Shown: positions 25,452 to 34,138 of the stretch, piece by piece | Numbering within the stretch: position 1 is the stretch's first letter | Layout: every line of letters begins with the position of its first letter | Source: CAUUCF01 sp963543695 | Lineage (GTDB): Bacteria > Pseudomonadota > Gammaproteobacteria > UBA9339 | Assembly: GCA_963543695.1 (NCBI GenBank) | Contig: CAUUCF010000006.1 | Coordinates: 1-54,784 of the forward strand | DNA length: 54,784 nt | Direction of reading: 5' to 3' | Notes under the pieces: generated by a model | What the model saw: the letters and a program-made list of their open reading frames with translations, nothing else | The model's database searches: none | Told to the model about the DNA's origin: nothing | Translations under genes and position numbers: made by a program

Positions 25452-26084
25452 TTAAATTTCAAATTTGTAACGAAGACCAAGCATAAAGGCATCGGCATTC
25501 GGTTGATAATGTTTGAGGTGATTATTTCCGTTGTATCTTAACCACTCCGCATTCACGATAATATTTGGAGTAATTGCAAAATCAACACCAGCTCCAAAAG
25601 CTACGTTAAAATTCTCTTCATGTTTTATTGCGTAGCTTGATCCGCTAAAACGTACTTCATCTCCAAATAAGAAGCTTACCCCTAATTTACCATAAAGGTT
25701 CAAATTATCTAATACCGGTGCTTTAATTTTGCCGAATAAATCAAGAGCCTGCACCATGCTTAATTTCTTATTCGTTTTACCGTCTTTTATAGAAGCTTTT
25801 CCCCAAAAATCCGTATAGCCAAATTCCGTCGCAAAATAACGGTTGATGTCGTAACCGATAAATACTCGAGTTACCATATGGTTATCGTTATGGGCATTGA
25901 TTGCTCCTTTCGTTTCTAATTGTTTATAATTTGTTAATCCTAAACCACCGCTTATTCCAAAGTAAACTCCTGCATCAGAAACCGCACAAGGAGTCATTGG
26001 CATATCTTCTGGTAAACCACCGGCTAAAACATTCGCACTTAGACCTAAAACCGCTAACGCACTAATTGCTAACATTTTTTTCAT
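25452..26084 (-). CDS. Outer-membrane beta-barrel protein, tandem copy 3
   Basis: The 210-residue paralogue of the two genes downstream. The signal peptide MKKMLAISALAVLGLSANVLA differs from copy 1 at only a few positions, indicating a fairly recent duplication. It has the GYDINRYFATEFGYTDFWGK block and ends LGLRYKFEI, two residues beyond the usual aromatic end. ATG 26084 follows a GAGG site 9 nt upstream; ATG 26093 is an alternative. It is followed by its own terminator, so it is transcribed separately from copies 1 and 2. Confidence 0.83.
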   Translation of the reverse strand: MKKMLAISALAVLGLSANVLAGGLPEDMPMTPCAVSDAGVYFGISGGLGLTNYKQLETKGAINAHNDNHMVTRVFIGYDINRYFATEFGYTDFWGKASIKDGKTNKKLSMVQALDLFGKIKAPVLDNLNLYGKLGVSFLFGDEVRFSGSSYAIKHEENFNVAFGAGVDFAITPNIIVNAEWLRYNGNNHLKHYQPNADAFMLGLRYKFEI

Positions 26085-26180
26085 AACACTCATCCTCATT
26101 AAAATAATCTTATAATATAATAATTGACCACAACTAGACCCAATAGTCAATAAAAATTTTACTTTCTAATTCGCTAACGA

Positions 26181-28175
26181 TCAGTACGCTACTTTACCTA
26201 ACCAACGTTTCAATAATTTGCTTTCCTTCTTTAAAAAAGTCAATTTTAATTTCGTTAATTGCTCATAAAGCGCTTGATCTTGCCAAGGATCAAAAAACCT
26301 AAAACTATTGGTTCCGCTTTGTCGGTACCCAAACAATTCTCCCGGTCCCCGCCAAGCTAAATCTTGTTTGGCTAATTGCCAACCATCTTGTTCCGATCTT
26401 AACAAATTCAACCTTTTTTTAGCTTCACAACTTACTTTGGTTCCATACAATAAAACACAATAACCTTCTTGTTCTCCTCTCCCTACTCTTCCTCTCAATT
26501 GGTGTATCTGTACTAAACCTAAAGTCTCCGGATTTTCAATAATCATCAAATTAGCCGCTTTCACGTCAATTCCTACCTCAATTACCGTAGTAGCTACTAA
26601 CACCTCTATTTGATGATCTAGAAATAATTGCATCACCGCTTCTTTTTGTTGATCCTTCATTTTCCCGTGCAAAATTGCAATTTTTAACCCGGTTCTCTCG
26701 GCTAATACTCGAAATCGCTCCTCGACGCTCATCAATTGATACTCATCTTGACTTTCGATCAAAGGACATACCCAATAAACTTGTCCTTGGTTCCGACAAT
26801 ATTTCACGACTCGATCAATCAACCGTTCTATCTGTTTTTGGCTAACTAAAAGCGTTCGAATGGCTTGTCGATTTACCGGTTTTTCCCGAATTTGCGAAAA
26901 CACTAAATTTCCAAATAAACTCATTGCTAAACTACGTGGAATAGGGGTAGCACTCATCATTAAATAATAAACTCCTTTATTTCGTTGAAAAATCTTTAAC
27001 CGTTGTTTAACTCCAAAACGATGTTGTTCATCAATTACTACCAGGCCTAACTTCTTAAATAGCACCGTATCTTCTAAAACAGCATGAGTCCCAACCACCA
27101 ATTGAATCGTACCCTCTTCAATTTGCTGATAAATTAAACGCCGAGCTTTTAAGGTTAATTTCCCTCCTAAAAAAACCATTTTCAGTTCAGGGAACCAGGC
27201 AGTTAAATTATTGAAATGTTGTTTAGCCAATAAAACCGTAGGAGCAATTAATAATCCTTGCTTTCCGTTTGCCACGATCATCCGCAAACTAAGCGCAGCT
27301 ACTACCGTTTTTCCACAACCCACGTCTCCCTGTAACAAACGCTGTTCTATTTTGCCGTGCACTAAATCATCTTTGATTTCATTAATCACCCGCTTTTGTT
27401 CGTCCGTTAAAGTAAATGGTAACTGACCGAGAAAACGTTCCTCTATCGTTTTATCCCAAAACAAATTTTCTTTACTTAGTTTACTGTTTATTTTACCGTT
27501 TTTACGAATTAACGTTTCTACTAGTAATTCTTCGTAAATCAAACGTCGATAGGCTGGTGTTTGCCTTAAAGAAGTAGGTAATTTATCCGGAAAATGCAAA
27601 CTACGTAAAGCGGTATTAAGCTCAGGTAACGCAAATTTTGCTAAAAAAGATGGTGGCAAATGATCTGCTACGTGTTCCGTTTCTAAAGCAGTTAATGCGG
27701 CAGCAATTACCTTGCGCAAAAAATTCTGCGTAACCCCTTTTGTTAATGGATAAACCGGGAAAAGACCTAAATCTAAATCTTTATTAAAACTACGCCATTT
27801 TAAATCAGGATGAATAAAAACTAATTCATTATTCCAAATTTGAGGAGCCCCAAAACCAACGACTTCCTTACCTATTAACGCTGGTTTAAAATAATGATGA
27901 AAAAAAATTAAAATTCCCATTCCCGTCTGATTACGCACGTAAAGCTTAGTATATCGACGTTTTGATGCTACTTGCGCTATTTTACCAGTAAAAACTACCG
28001 CTTGTTTAGGGACTAAATGGTTAAAAGCGGCTAAACGATTACGATTTTCATAACGTAAAGGTAAATAATAAAGTAAATCAAAACCTGTTTCTAACCCTAG
28101 ATTTAGTAATTTTTTCCCGGATTTTATCCCTATAAAAGGCAGTTCGGTACATTTTCGAATAAAAATATCATCCAT
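26181..28175 (-). CDS. recG: ATP-dependent DNA helicase RecG
   Basis: Branch-migrating helicase that reverses stalled forks and processes Holliday junctions and R-loops. The 664-residue product has an N-terminal wedge/OB domain (about 60-150), Walker A GDVGCGKT, DEQH box (DEQHRFG), motif III SATPIPRS and motif VI QLRGRVGRG, then the TRG-containing C-terminus. It is the last gene of the pgi-to-recG operon, overlapping spoT by 8 bp. Slightly shorter than E. coli RecG (693). Confidence 0.96.
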   Translation of the reverse strand: MDDIFIRKCTELPFIGIKSGKKLLNLGLETGFDLLYYLPLRYENRNRLAAFNHLVPKQAVVFTGKIAQVASKRRYTKLYVRNQTGMGILIFFHHYFKPALIGKEVVGFGAPQIWNNELVFIHPDLKWRSFNKDLDLGLFPVYPLTKGVTQNFLRKVIAAALTALETEHVADHLPPSFLAKFALPELNTALRSLHFPDKLPTSLRQTPAYRRLIYEELLVETLIRKNGKINSKLSKENLFWDKTIEERFLGQLPFTLTDEQKRVINEIKDDLVHGKIEQRLLQGDVGCGKTVVAALSLRMIVANGKQGLLIAPTVLLAKQHFNNLTAWFPELKMVFLGGKLTLKARRLIYQQIEEGTIQLVVGTHAVLEDTVLFKKLGLVVIDEQHRFGVKQRLKIFQRNKGVYYLMMSATPIPRSLAMSLFGNLVFSQIREKPVNRQAIRTLLVSQKQIERLIDRVVKYCRNQGQVYWVCPLIESQDEYQLMSVEERFRVLAERTGLKIAILHGKMKDQQKEAVMQLFLDHQIEVLVATTVIEVGIDVKAANLMIIENPETLGLVQIHQLRGRVGRGEQEGYCVLLYGTKVSCEAKKRLNLLRSEQDGWQLAKQDLAWRGPGELFGYRQSGTNSFRFFDPWQDQALYEQLTKLKLTFLKKESKLLKRWLGKVAY

Positions 28176-30279
28176 AATAATGATCTTTACGCACCACCTC
28201 TTCTACCGTCGGAATTTGCTCTAATTTCTTAATAATTTTTTCTAAATGAGTTACTCCTTTCACTAATATTAATAACGTCACTAAAACATAACCTTGTAAA
28301 TATTCTTTACTGTAGAAAGTTTTTTTTATTTCACCATGTTGCTCTAGAATTGTTCGTTCGACTAAATTTAAATATTGCGCTTGATTTAAGATTTCAAAGC
28401 TAAGAATCGTATGAAATTTTTCGTTCAGGTGTTCTGAATCCCAATGCGTTTCTAAAATCAACTGAGGATTATTATGCCATAATCGGTTAAAAACGGGACA
28501 GTAATAGGAGTGAACATCTATTCCAAAATTGGAAGTAAAATATCCGCCGATCCTATCTCCCGGAATAGGGTAACAACAGCGAGAAAACTTTAAAGGAATA
28601 TTATTAATGTTTGATAATACTTTAACTTTATTCGCCGTATACCCTTTAGCTAAGTTAATCAACTGATAACTAACAACGGTCGGTAATAAATCCCCTCGCC
28701 CGATTTTATAATAAATCTCTTTCATGGAAAAACTAATTTTACGGTAAAAGTCAGGCTTAAAGTCTTTGAGAGTATAACCAAATTTATCTAAATATTCCGA
28801 TAATAACTTTTCCCCGTTCTCAATCAAAGTTTCTCTTGCCAACTTAGACAAGAATTTTTTGATGTTACGTCGAGCTAAATTAGTTCTTACTAAACTTAAC
28901 CAACGTAAATCCGGATTAACGTTCTTATTCGTAATAATTTTGACTACCGCTCCATTATCTAATACCGCGAAGATATCCACTAAGCGATGATTAACTTCCG
29001 CTGCTACGCAAGTATTCCCTAGTTCACAACCTAAAGCATAAGCAAAATCTAAAACGATTGAACCGTTCGCTAAAACTACACTTTTTCCTTCCGGAGTAAA
29101 AACGTATATTTTTTCTGAATATAAATTACCACGCACATTGTCAAAAAATTCCCGTAAAGAAGTGCTGCCGTAATTTTGCAATTCTAATAAGTGCACGACC
29201 CAATCTTTAGCTTTCATGTAGAAATTATAACTAAAATTTTCTTGACGTTTAAACATCCAGTAAGCAGCGATACCATAAACGGCGATCCTTTCCATCGTTT
29301 GATTACAAATCTTTAATTTGATAATCGTCCCGTTAGGACCTAATACTTCCGTATGTAAAGCACGGTAGCCGTTTAATTTGGGGATAGCAATGTAATCTTT
29401 AAATTTTCCCGGAATAGGTTTAAATTCACCATGTATTTTCCCTAAAATAGCGTAACAATCCTCTTGATCGTCCAGTACGATACGAAAATTTGCTAAATTT
29501 AAATTATCTTCTAAAGAAGTACGATTATGCAACATTTTAACGTAAATCTTGTATATCGAACGAAGCTCTTGTTTAATTAAAAACGAACGACAATTCAACG
29601 ATAATAACTCGTCTAATTGTTTTAGTAACATTTGTTGGGTCGGAATAAAAGCTTTAATTAACTGATCACTCTCTTTTTTTAACGTTTTATACCTTAAAGG
29701 AAATAACGCAATAAAAGCTAATAATTCCAATTCTCTTCCAATTTCGTATAGTCCTAAATGATTAGCAATAGGAGCATAAATATCTAGAGTTTCTTGAGCG
29801 ATACGTTTTCGTTTGTTTAAACGTAAATTACTTAACGTACGCATATTGTGTAAACGATCAGCTAATTTTACCAATATAATTCTGATATCTTCAGAAACCG
29901 CTAAAATCATTTTGCTAAAATTTTTAGCTTGTTGTTCTTTAACGGATAAAGTCCCAAATTTAGCCAGTTTAGTTAAACCACTCACTAAATTAGCAACTTC
30001 TCTACCAAAATTATAAACTAATTCTTCATAATTAGTGTTCGTATCTTCCAAAACATCATGCAATAACGCTGTAGCAATCACTACGCTATCGCAAAACATT
30101 TCTGCTAAAATGATTGCTACCTGTACCGGATGAATAATATAATCTTCTCCGCTAGCACGTAATTGACCTTCGTGTTGTTCTGCCGCGAAACAATAAGCTC
30201 TTTCTACTAATGAACGGCCTTCCTCATTCAAATAAGCAATTTTTGCATCTAATTGTTCAAAATTAGATGTACCATCCAA
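28168..30279 (-). CDS. spoT: SpoT-type (p)ppGpp hydrolase with degenerate synthetase domain
   Basis: RelA/SpoT protein of 703 residues: HD hydrolase (1-200), synthetase (225-350), TGS (about 390-450) and C-terminal ACT. HD residues are intact (H50, H74-D75, E78-D79, D141, N145). In the synthetase the catalytic Asp (E. coli MDIYAFR) is N261 and the catalytic Glu (E. coli VEVQIRT) is K321, and the upstream GREK loop is lost. It is therefore probably hydrolase-only. It starts at TTG 30279 with GGAGG 6 nt upstream, 1 bp after rpoZ, and overlaps recG; trmH, usual in this operon, is absent. Confidence 0.93.
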   Translation of the reverse strand: MDGTSNFEQLDAKIAYLNEEGRSLVERAYCFAAEQHEGQLRASGEDYIIHPVQVAIILAEMFCDSVVIATALLHDVLEDTNTNYEELVYNFGREVANLVSGLTKLAKFGTLSVKEQQAKNFSKMILAVSEDIRIILVKLADRLHNMRTLSNLRLNKRKRIAQETLDIYAPIANHLGLYEIGRELELLAFIALFPLRYKTLKKESDQLIKAFIPTQQMLLKQLDELLSLNCRSFLIKQELRSIYKIYVKMLHNRTSLEDNLNLANFRIVLDDQEDCYAILGKIHGEFKPIPGKFKDYIAIPKLNGYRALHTEVLGPNGTIIKLKICNQTMERIAVYGIAAYWMFKRQENFSYNFYMKAKDWVVHLLELQNYGSTSLREFFDNVRGNLYSEKIYVFTPEGKSVVLANGSIVLDFAYALGCELGNTCVAAEVNHRLVDIFAVLDNGAVVKIITNKNVNPDLRWLSLVRTNLARRNIKKFLSKLARETLIENGEKLLSEYLDKFGYTLKDFKPDFYRKISFSMKEIYYKIGRGDLLPTVVSYQLINLAKGYTANKVKVLSNINNIPLKFSRCCYPIPGDRIGGYFTSNFGIDVHSYYCPVFNRLWHNNPQLILETHWDSEHLNEKFHTILSFEILNQAQYLNLVERTILEQHGEIKKTFYSKEYLQGYVLVTLLILVKGVTHLEKIIKKLEQIPTVEEVVRKDHYYG

Positions 30280-30280
30280 A

Positions 30281-30622
30281 TTAATCCTCCACCGTTTGGT
30301 CTTCTTTATTCATTAAGCTATCCATTTCTAAACTATTTAGTTCTTCTTGAATTTCTTCTTCCGTAATTTTCCCTTTTTCGCTAATAGAATAATCTCTACT
30401 TCCTGAAACCAGAGGTTTTACCGCATTTAAACTATCGATATTTTCTGCTGTTACCAAACCAGCCGCAATTTCCCTTAAAGCCGTCACTGTCGCTTTATTA
30501 TTACCATTGATTAATGCCTCACTCCCTAACGATAACTGCTTGGCTCTTTTACTTGCTAACAAAACTAACTTAAAGCGATTCTGTTCTTTTTTCAAACAAT
30601 CTTCTACCGTGATTCTAGCCAT
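30281..30622 (-). CDS. rpoZ: RNA polymerase omega subunit
   Basis: Small subunit that helps fold and assemble beta' and, in gammaproteobacteria, forms ppGpp site 1 with it. The 113-residue product begins MARITVEDCLKKEQNRFKLVLLASKRAKQL, the canonical omega motif. The tail is acidic and longer than in E. coli (91). It overlaps gmk by 8 bp and is 1 bp from spoT, so a ppGpp target, a ppGpp hydrolase and a guanylate kinase are on one transcript. Confidence 0.97.
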   Translation of the reverse strand: MARITVEDCLKKEQNRFKLVLLASKRAKQLSLGSEALINGNNKATVTALREIAAGLVTAENIDSLNAVKPLVSGSRDYSISEKGKITEEEIQEELNSLEMDSLMNKEDQTVED

Positions 30623-31256
30623 ATGTCTCTCTTAATAATGAATTTTCTAAGATTAAATCATTAACTAATTTTTTGCAACCTTCTTGCTGCTTGGCTAACT
30701 TCAACCGATTAGCTAAAATGATACTTTGTAATTCTTTCAAAGCGATCTCGAACGTCTGGTTTATAACTAAGTAATCGAATTCCGTATAATGTTTAATTTC
30801 AGAAAGAGCTTTTTGCATTCGAGCCTCTAACATTGGTCCCGTTTCTCGTTTACGAATTTCTAATCGACTACGTAGTTCACTTAAAGAAGGAGGTAATAAA
30901 AAAATAGTATGACAATCCATTTGCTGCTTAATCGCGCGAGCACCTTGCCAATCAATGTCTAAAATCACGTCTTTTCCTGCATTTAACGCTTCTTCTACCG
31001 TTTTTTTAGAAGTACCGTAATAATCGTCATACACTTTAGCATATTCTAGAAAAGCCTTCTGCTCTATTAAAGTATTAAACTCTTGCATCGAAACGAAATA
31101 GTAGCTTTCGTTCATCATTTCCCCCTGACGAGGGACTCTCGTCGTATGAGATACCGAAATGACAATATCAGGCAATAAATTAACTAAAGCCGCTGCTAAA
31201 CTGGTTTTACCCGTACCTGATGCGGCAGATAAAATAAAAAGCGAACCCCGAACCAT
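30615..31256 (-). CDS. gmk: Guanylate kinase
   Basis: Phosphorylates GMP/dGMP to the diphosphate using ATP. The 213-residue product has the P-loop variant AASGTGKTSLA (near 11-21), SHTTRVPRQGE for GMP binding and DIDWQGARAI. It lies 6 bp after the GAF/HD-GYP gene and overlaps rpoZ by 8 bp, the standard gmk-rpoZ-spoT order. Confidence 0.97.
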   Translation of the reverse strand: MVRGSLFILSAASGTGKTSLAAALVNLLPDIVISVSHTTRVPRQGEMMNESYYFVSMQEFNTLIEQKAFLEYAKVYDDYYGTSKKTVEEALNAGKDVILDIDWQGARAIKQQMDCHTIFLLPPSLSELRSRLEIRKRETGPMLEARMQKALSEIKHYTEFDYLVINQTFEIALKELQSIILANRLKLAKQQEGCKKLVNDLILENSLLRETYG

Positions 31257-31262
31257 AAAATC

Positions 31263-32465
31263 TTAGACCCATTCAGCAATAACTTCTAAAGTCTCTAGAC
31301 TACTAGCAAACGCACTTAACAGATTCGGATCAAATTCGGTTCCCGATAATTTCATCATCCGTTCTACTACTTGCTTACTTGCTTGTTTATCTAAAACTTG
31401 TTCTTTTCCCTTTTGATCTAAATAATGCATTAAATAATCGTAATGATGAGCAATCGCCACGATCCTACCGTTTAACGGTATTTCTTTTTCTCGTTTGCCA
31501 AAAGCAACTCCTTGATCTTTTGTGTAGCCGGTTAAAGGTTTACCGCTCACATAATCAATATGCCCAGGGACTCCTGAACCGTTCCATTTTTCACGATAAT
31601 TTAACAATAAATCTTTTAAATCTTCTACTAGAATACTATTTTGATTAGAAAAAAACAAATTAGTTTTGATTAAACTTGCTAATAGATTTTCGAAATTATC
31701 TGCTTTACCTAATAATAAATTAAAATCGTGCAAAAAAGCCAACGTCATTAATTTATCTTGATTTTGAACGATAACCGAATTAGATAAGGCTTGCTTATAC
31801 GCCCATTGTTTATATATTTCAGCAGCAGTACTAGCTACCCGATACGCATGGCGAAAAGTTTCTCTGGCGTGGTTACAATGAATTAACTCACAAATCATCT
31901 TAATCAAATTCCTAATCGTTTGCGTGTAAAAAACCGGAGAACGTAAAGTTTGAACAAATAATTCCACGATTTCTTCATCTTGCTGATTAAAATAACGATA
32001 GTGACCTTTTTCCATTAACGGATTAATTAACTGGAAAACGCCAATAATCTTTCTAGCATAACCATAAATCGGAATCGTTAAAACAGAGCGAGTACGATAA
32101 CCGGTAAGTTCATCAAAATTTTTATTTACCCGGTAAGGTTGATTAGGATCTAAATGATAGACGTCTTTAATGTTCAACAAGAAACCATGAGTAGCAACGT
32201 ACCCCGCAATCGAACTGTTATCTAACGGAATCACTTCCTTATGAATCGCATATTTTTTACCGAAAGGTAAACTTTTTTGCAAAGTAACGTTTTTCGATAT
32301 TTCAAAAATTAAGCATTTATCTTTAATTAAGTATACTGAACCTGCATCAACGTTCAATAAACCCATTAGTTCTTCTAAAGCACGATCAAAAAATAAATCT
32401 TGATTTAAAAGATGAGATAAATCTTCAATAATTTCAAAAACCCTACTCGATATTCTTGGATGCAT
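31263..32465 (-). CDS. GAF-domain protein with degenerate HD-GYP domain
   Basis: The 400-residue protein has an N-terminal GAF sensor domain (about 10-175) and a C-terminal HD-GYP-like domain (about 195-395). HD-GYP ancestry is clear from HAYRVA (206-211), LHD (245-247), WNGSGVP (294-300, GYP changed to GVP), RIVAIA and EFDP. Key ligands are lost: the HHE motif reads NYREKW (289-294) and the later Asp is H340. It is probably not a c-di-GMP phosphodiesterase, perhaps a binding or scaffold protein. It overlaps pgi by 23 bp (4th-codon ATG start of pgi unaffected) and sits 6 bp before gmk. Confidence 0.8.
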   Translation of the reverse strand: MHPRISSRVFEIIEDLSHLLNQDLFFDRALEELMGLLNVDAGSVYLIKDKCLIFEISKNVTLQKSLPFGKKYAIHKEVIPLDNSSIAGYVATHGFLLNIKDVYHLDPNQPYRVNKNFDELTGYRTRSVLTIPIYGYARKIIGVFQLINPLMEKGHYRYFNQQDEEIVELFVQTLRSPVFYTQTIRNLIKMICELIHCNHARETFRHAYRVASTAAEIYKQWAYKQALSNSVIVQNQDKLMTLAFLHDFNLLLGKADNFENLLASLIKTNLFFSNQNSILVEDLKDLLLNYREKWNGSGVPGHIDYVSGKPLTGYTKDQGVAFGKREKEIPLNGRIVAIAHHYDYLMHYLDQKGKEQVLDKQASKQVVERMMKLSGTEFDPNLLSAFASSLETLEVIAEWV

Positions 32466-34068
32466 ATTTCACCAACATTGTCTGCCGTTGTTTAATTAAT
32501 CCTAGAGTAGAACTATCTAAATGTTCTCCCTGAATCGATTGTTGAATGACCGGTAAAATCGTTTTAGCTAAATTTTTACCTAATTCTACTCCCCATTGAT
32601 CAAAAGAATTAATTTGCCAAATTGCCCCTTGTACTAAAACTTTATGTTCATACAAAGCGATTAACGCTCCTACCGTTTCTGGTGTTAAACCGTCAAGAAG
32701 CAGTAAATTACTTGCAACGTTACCGTTTACTACCTTATAAGGCACAAAGGCTTGCTCTTGATTTGCCGTTAAGTTTTGATTTAACGTTTCTAAAACCGCT
32801 TGCGTATTACAACCGACCATTAATGCTCTACTTTGCGCTAAACAATTAGCAAACAAAAGACGCTGGTTTTCTCCATCTTTTAAAACCGGGAAAATAAAAT
32901 CTACCGTTAAACGGTTATTCCCTTGCATTAAAGCTTGGTGAAACGAATGTTGACTATCAGTACCTGTTCCGCCCCAAACTACCGGATTAGTCAAATAATC
33001 GACGGTTTGTCGTTCACGGTTAACGGTCTTACCGTTACTTTCCATTTCTATTTGTTGTAAAAAATTAACCATTTTACGTAAACGGTAACTATAAGGTACC
33101 ACCGCTAAAGATCGACAATTTAAAAAATTAAGGTTCCAAATCCCGATTAACCCTAAAATGACCGGTAAATTTTTTTCAAAAGGAGCCGTTAAAAAATGTT
33201 CGTCCATTGCTTTAGCCCCGTTTAAAAAACGGGTAAACGCTTCATTCCCAATCATTAAGTTAATTACTAAACCTACTGATGACCACAAAGAGAACCTTCC
33301 CCCTACCCATTTTTCGAAACGAAAAACGTTGTCCGGTAAAATACCAAAGCTAACGGCTAACTCTTGAGCCGCAGTAACCGCTACAAAATGACGCTGAATG
33401 GCTAATTGACTATGCTGCACGCGTTGTAAAAACCATTTTTTTACTTGTTCTGCATTTACTAAAGTTTCTTTGGTCGTAAAAGTTTTGGAAGCAATAATAA
33501 ACAAAGTTTGTTCTGGCACGATTTTTTTTAAAACCGCCTGCAAATTTTTTTCGTCTAAATTCGAAATAAAAAAAGCTTGTAAATTGGGAACAAAATAATC
33601 CTCTAAAGCCGTTACTACCATTTCTGGCCCCAAATGAGACCCCCCAATACCAATATGCACGATGTACTGTATCGGTTTACCTGTAATTCCTAACCATTGC
33701 TTTGCAAGAACTTGAGCAACAAACGCCTTTTGCTTTTGCAAATTAGCAGCTACGACATCTTGATATACGGGGCTGCTTCCGCGTAAAGCCATATGTAAAA
33801 CGGATCTTTGTTCCGTAAAATTAACGGCGGCTCCGTTAAATACCTGTTCAATAAATTCTCCTAGTTGACTCTCTTTAGCTAATGCTAATAATTGCGTAAA
33901 TACTGAATCAGTAACTAAATTTTTAGAATAGTCTAAAGTAATCCCTGCTGCACTTAACGAAAATCGCTCAAAACGTCTAGCATCTTCTTTAAATAACGCT
34001 TCAATTCGTGTATTTTGATATAGTTGAGCTAAAGCACTTAGACGTCCGTAACTACTACCTTCTTTCAT
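32443..34068 (-). CDS. pgi: Glucose-6-phosphate isomerase
   Basis: Interconverts glucose-6-phosphate and fructose-6-phosphate. The 541-residue product has HIGIGGSHLGPEM, the sugar-phosphate segment SKTFTTKET, GGRFSLWSSVG and GGTGTDSQHSFHQ. I start at ATG 34068; an in-frame TTG four codons upstream is less likely. First gene of a six-gene operon (pgi, GAF/HD-GYP, gmk, rpoZ, spoT, recG) driven by the promoter at 34099-34127. The sugar-phosphate transporter gene lies just upstream and the two phosphofructokinases lie elsewhere in the window. Confidence 0.97.
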   Translation of the reverse strand: MKEGSSYGRLSALAQLYQNTRIEALFKEDARRFERFSLSAAGITLDYSKNLVTDSVFTQLLALAKESQLGEFIEQVFNGAAVNFTEQRSVLHMALRGSSPVYQDVVAANLQKQKAFVAQVLAKQWLGITGKPIQYIVHIGIGGSHLGPEMVVTALEDYFVPNLQAFFISNLDEKNLQAVLKKIVPEQTLFIIASKTFTTKETLVNAEQVKKWFLQRVQHSQLAIQRHFVAVTAAQELAVSFGILPDNVFRFEKWVGGRFSLWSSVGLVINLMIGNEAFTRFLNGAKAMDEHFLTAPFEKNLPVILGLIGIWNLNFLNCRSLAVVPYSYRLRKMVNFLQQIEMESNGKTVNRERQTVDYLTNPVVWGGTGTDSQHSFHQALMQGNNRLTVDFIFPVLKDGENQRLLFANCLAQSRALMVGCNTQAVLETLNQNLTANQEQAFVPYKVVNGNVASNLLLLDGLTPETVGALIALYEHKVLVQGAIWQINSFDQWGVELGKNLAKTILPVIQQSIQGEHLDSSTLGLIKQRQTMLVKYASKNIE

Positions 34069-34098
34069 TATTTGTCTCAATCATTATTTATTAATTTT

Positions 34099-34127
34099 AT
34101 AATATCGCCATCCCTTTCTTAAATCAA
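34099..34127 (-). promoter_or_regulatory. Predicted promoter of the pgi-recG operon
   Basis: Minus-strand TTGATT (34122-34127), 17 bp spacer, TATTAT (34099-34104, five of six), in the 70-bp gap between the transporter stop and pgi. It separates this operon from the zipA-to-transporter operon. Confidence 0.62.
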
Positions 34128-34138
34128 CTTATTAAAAA

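Noticed and set aside
26123..26151. Inverted repeat ATTGAC-N17-GTCAAT upstream of barrel copy 3
   Set aside because: Short arms, long spacer and no well-placed -10; could be chance. Not called an operator.
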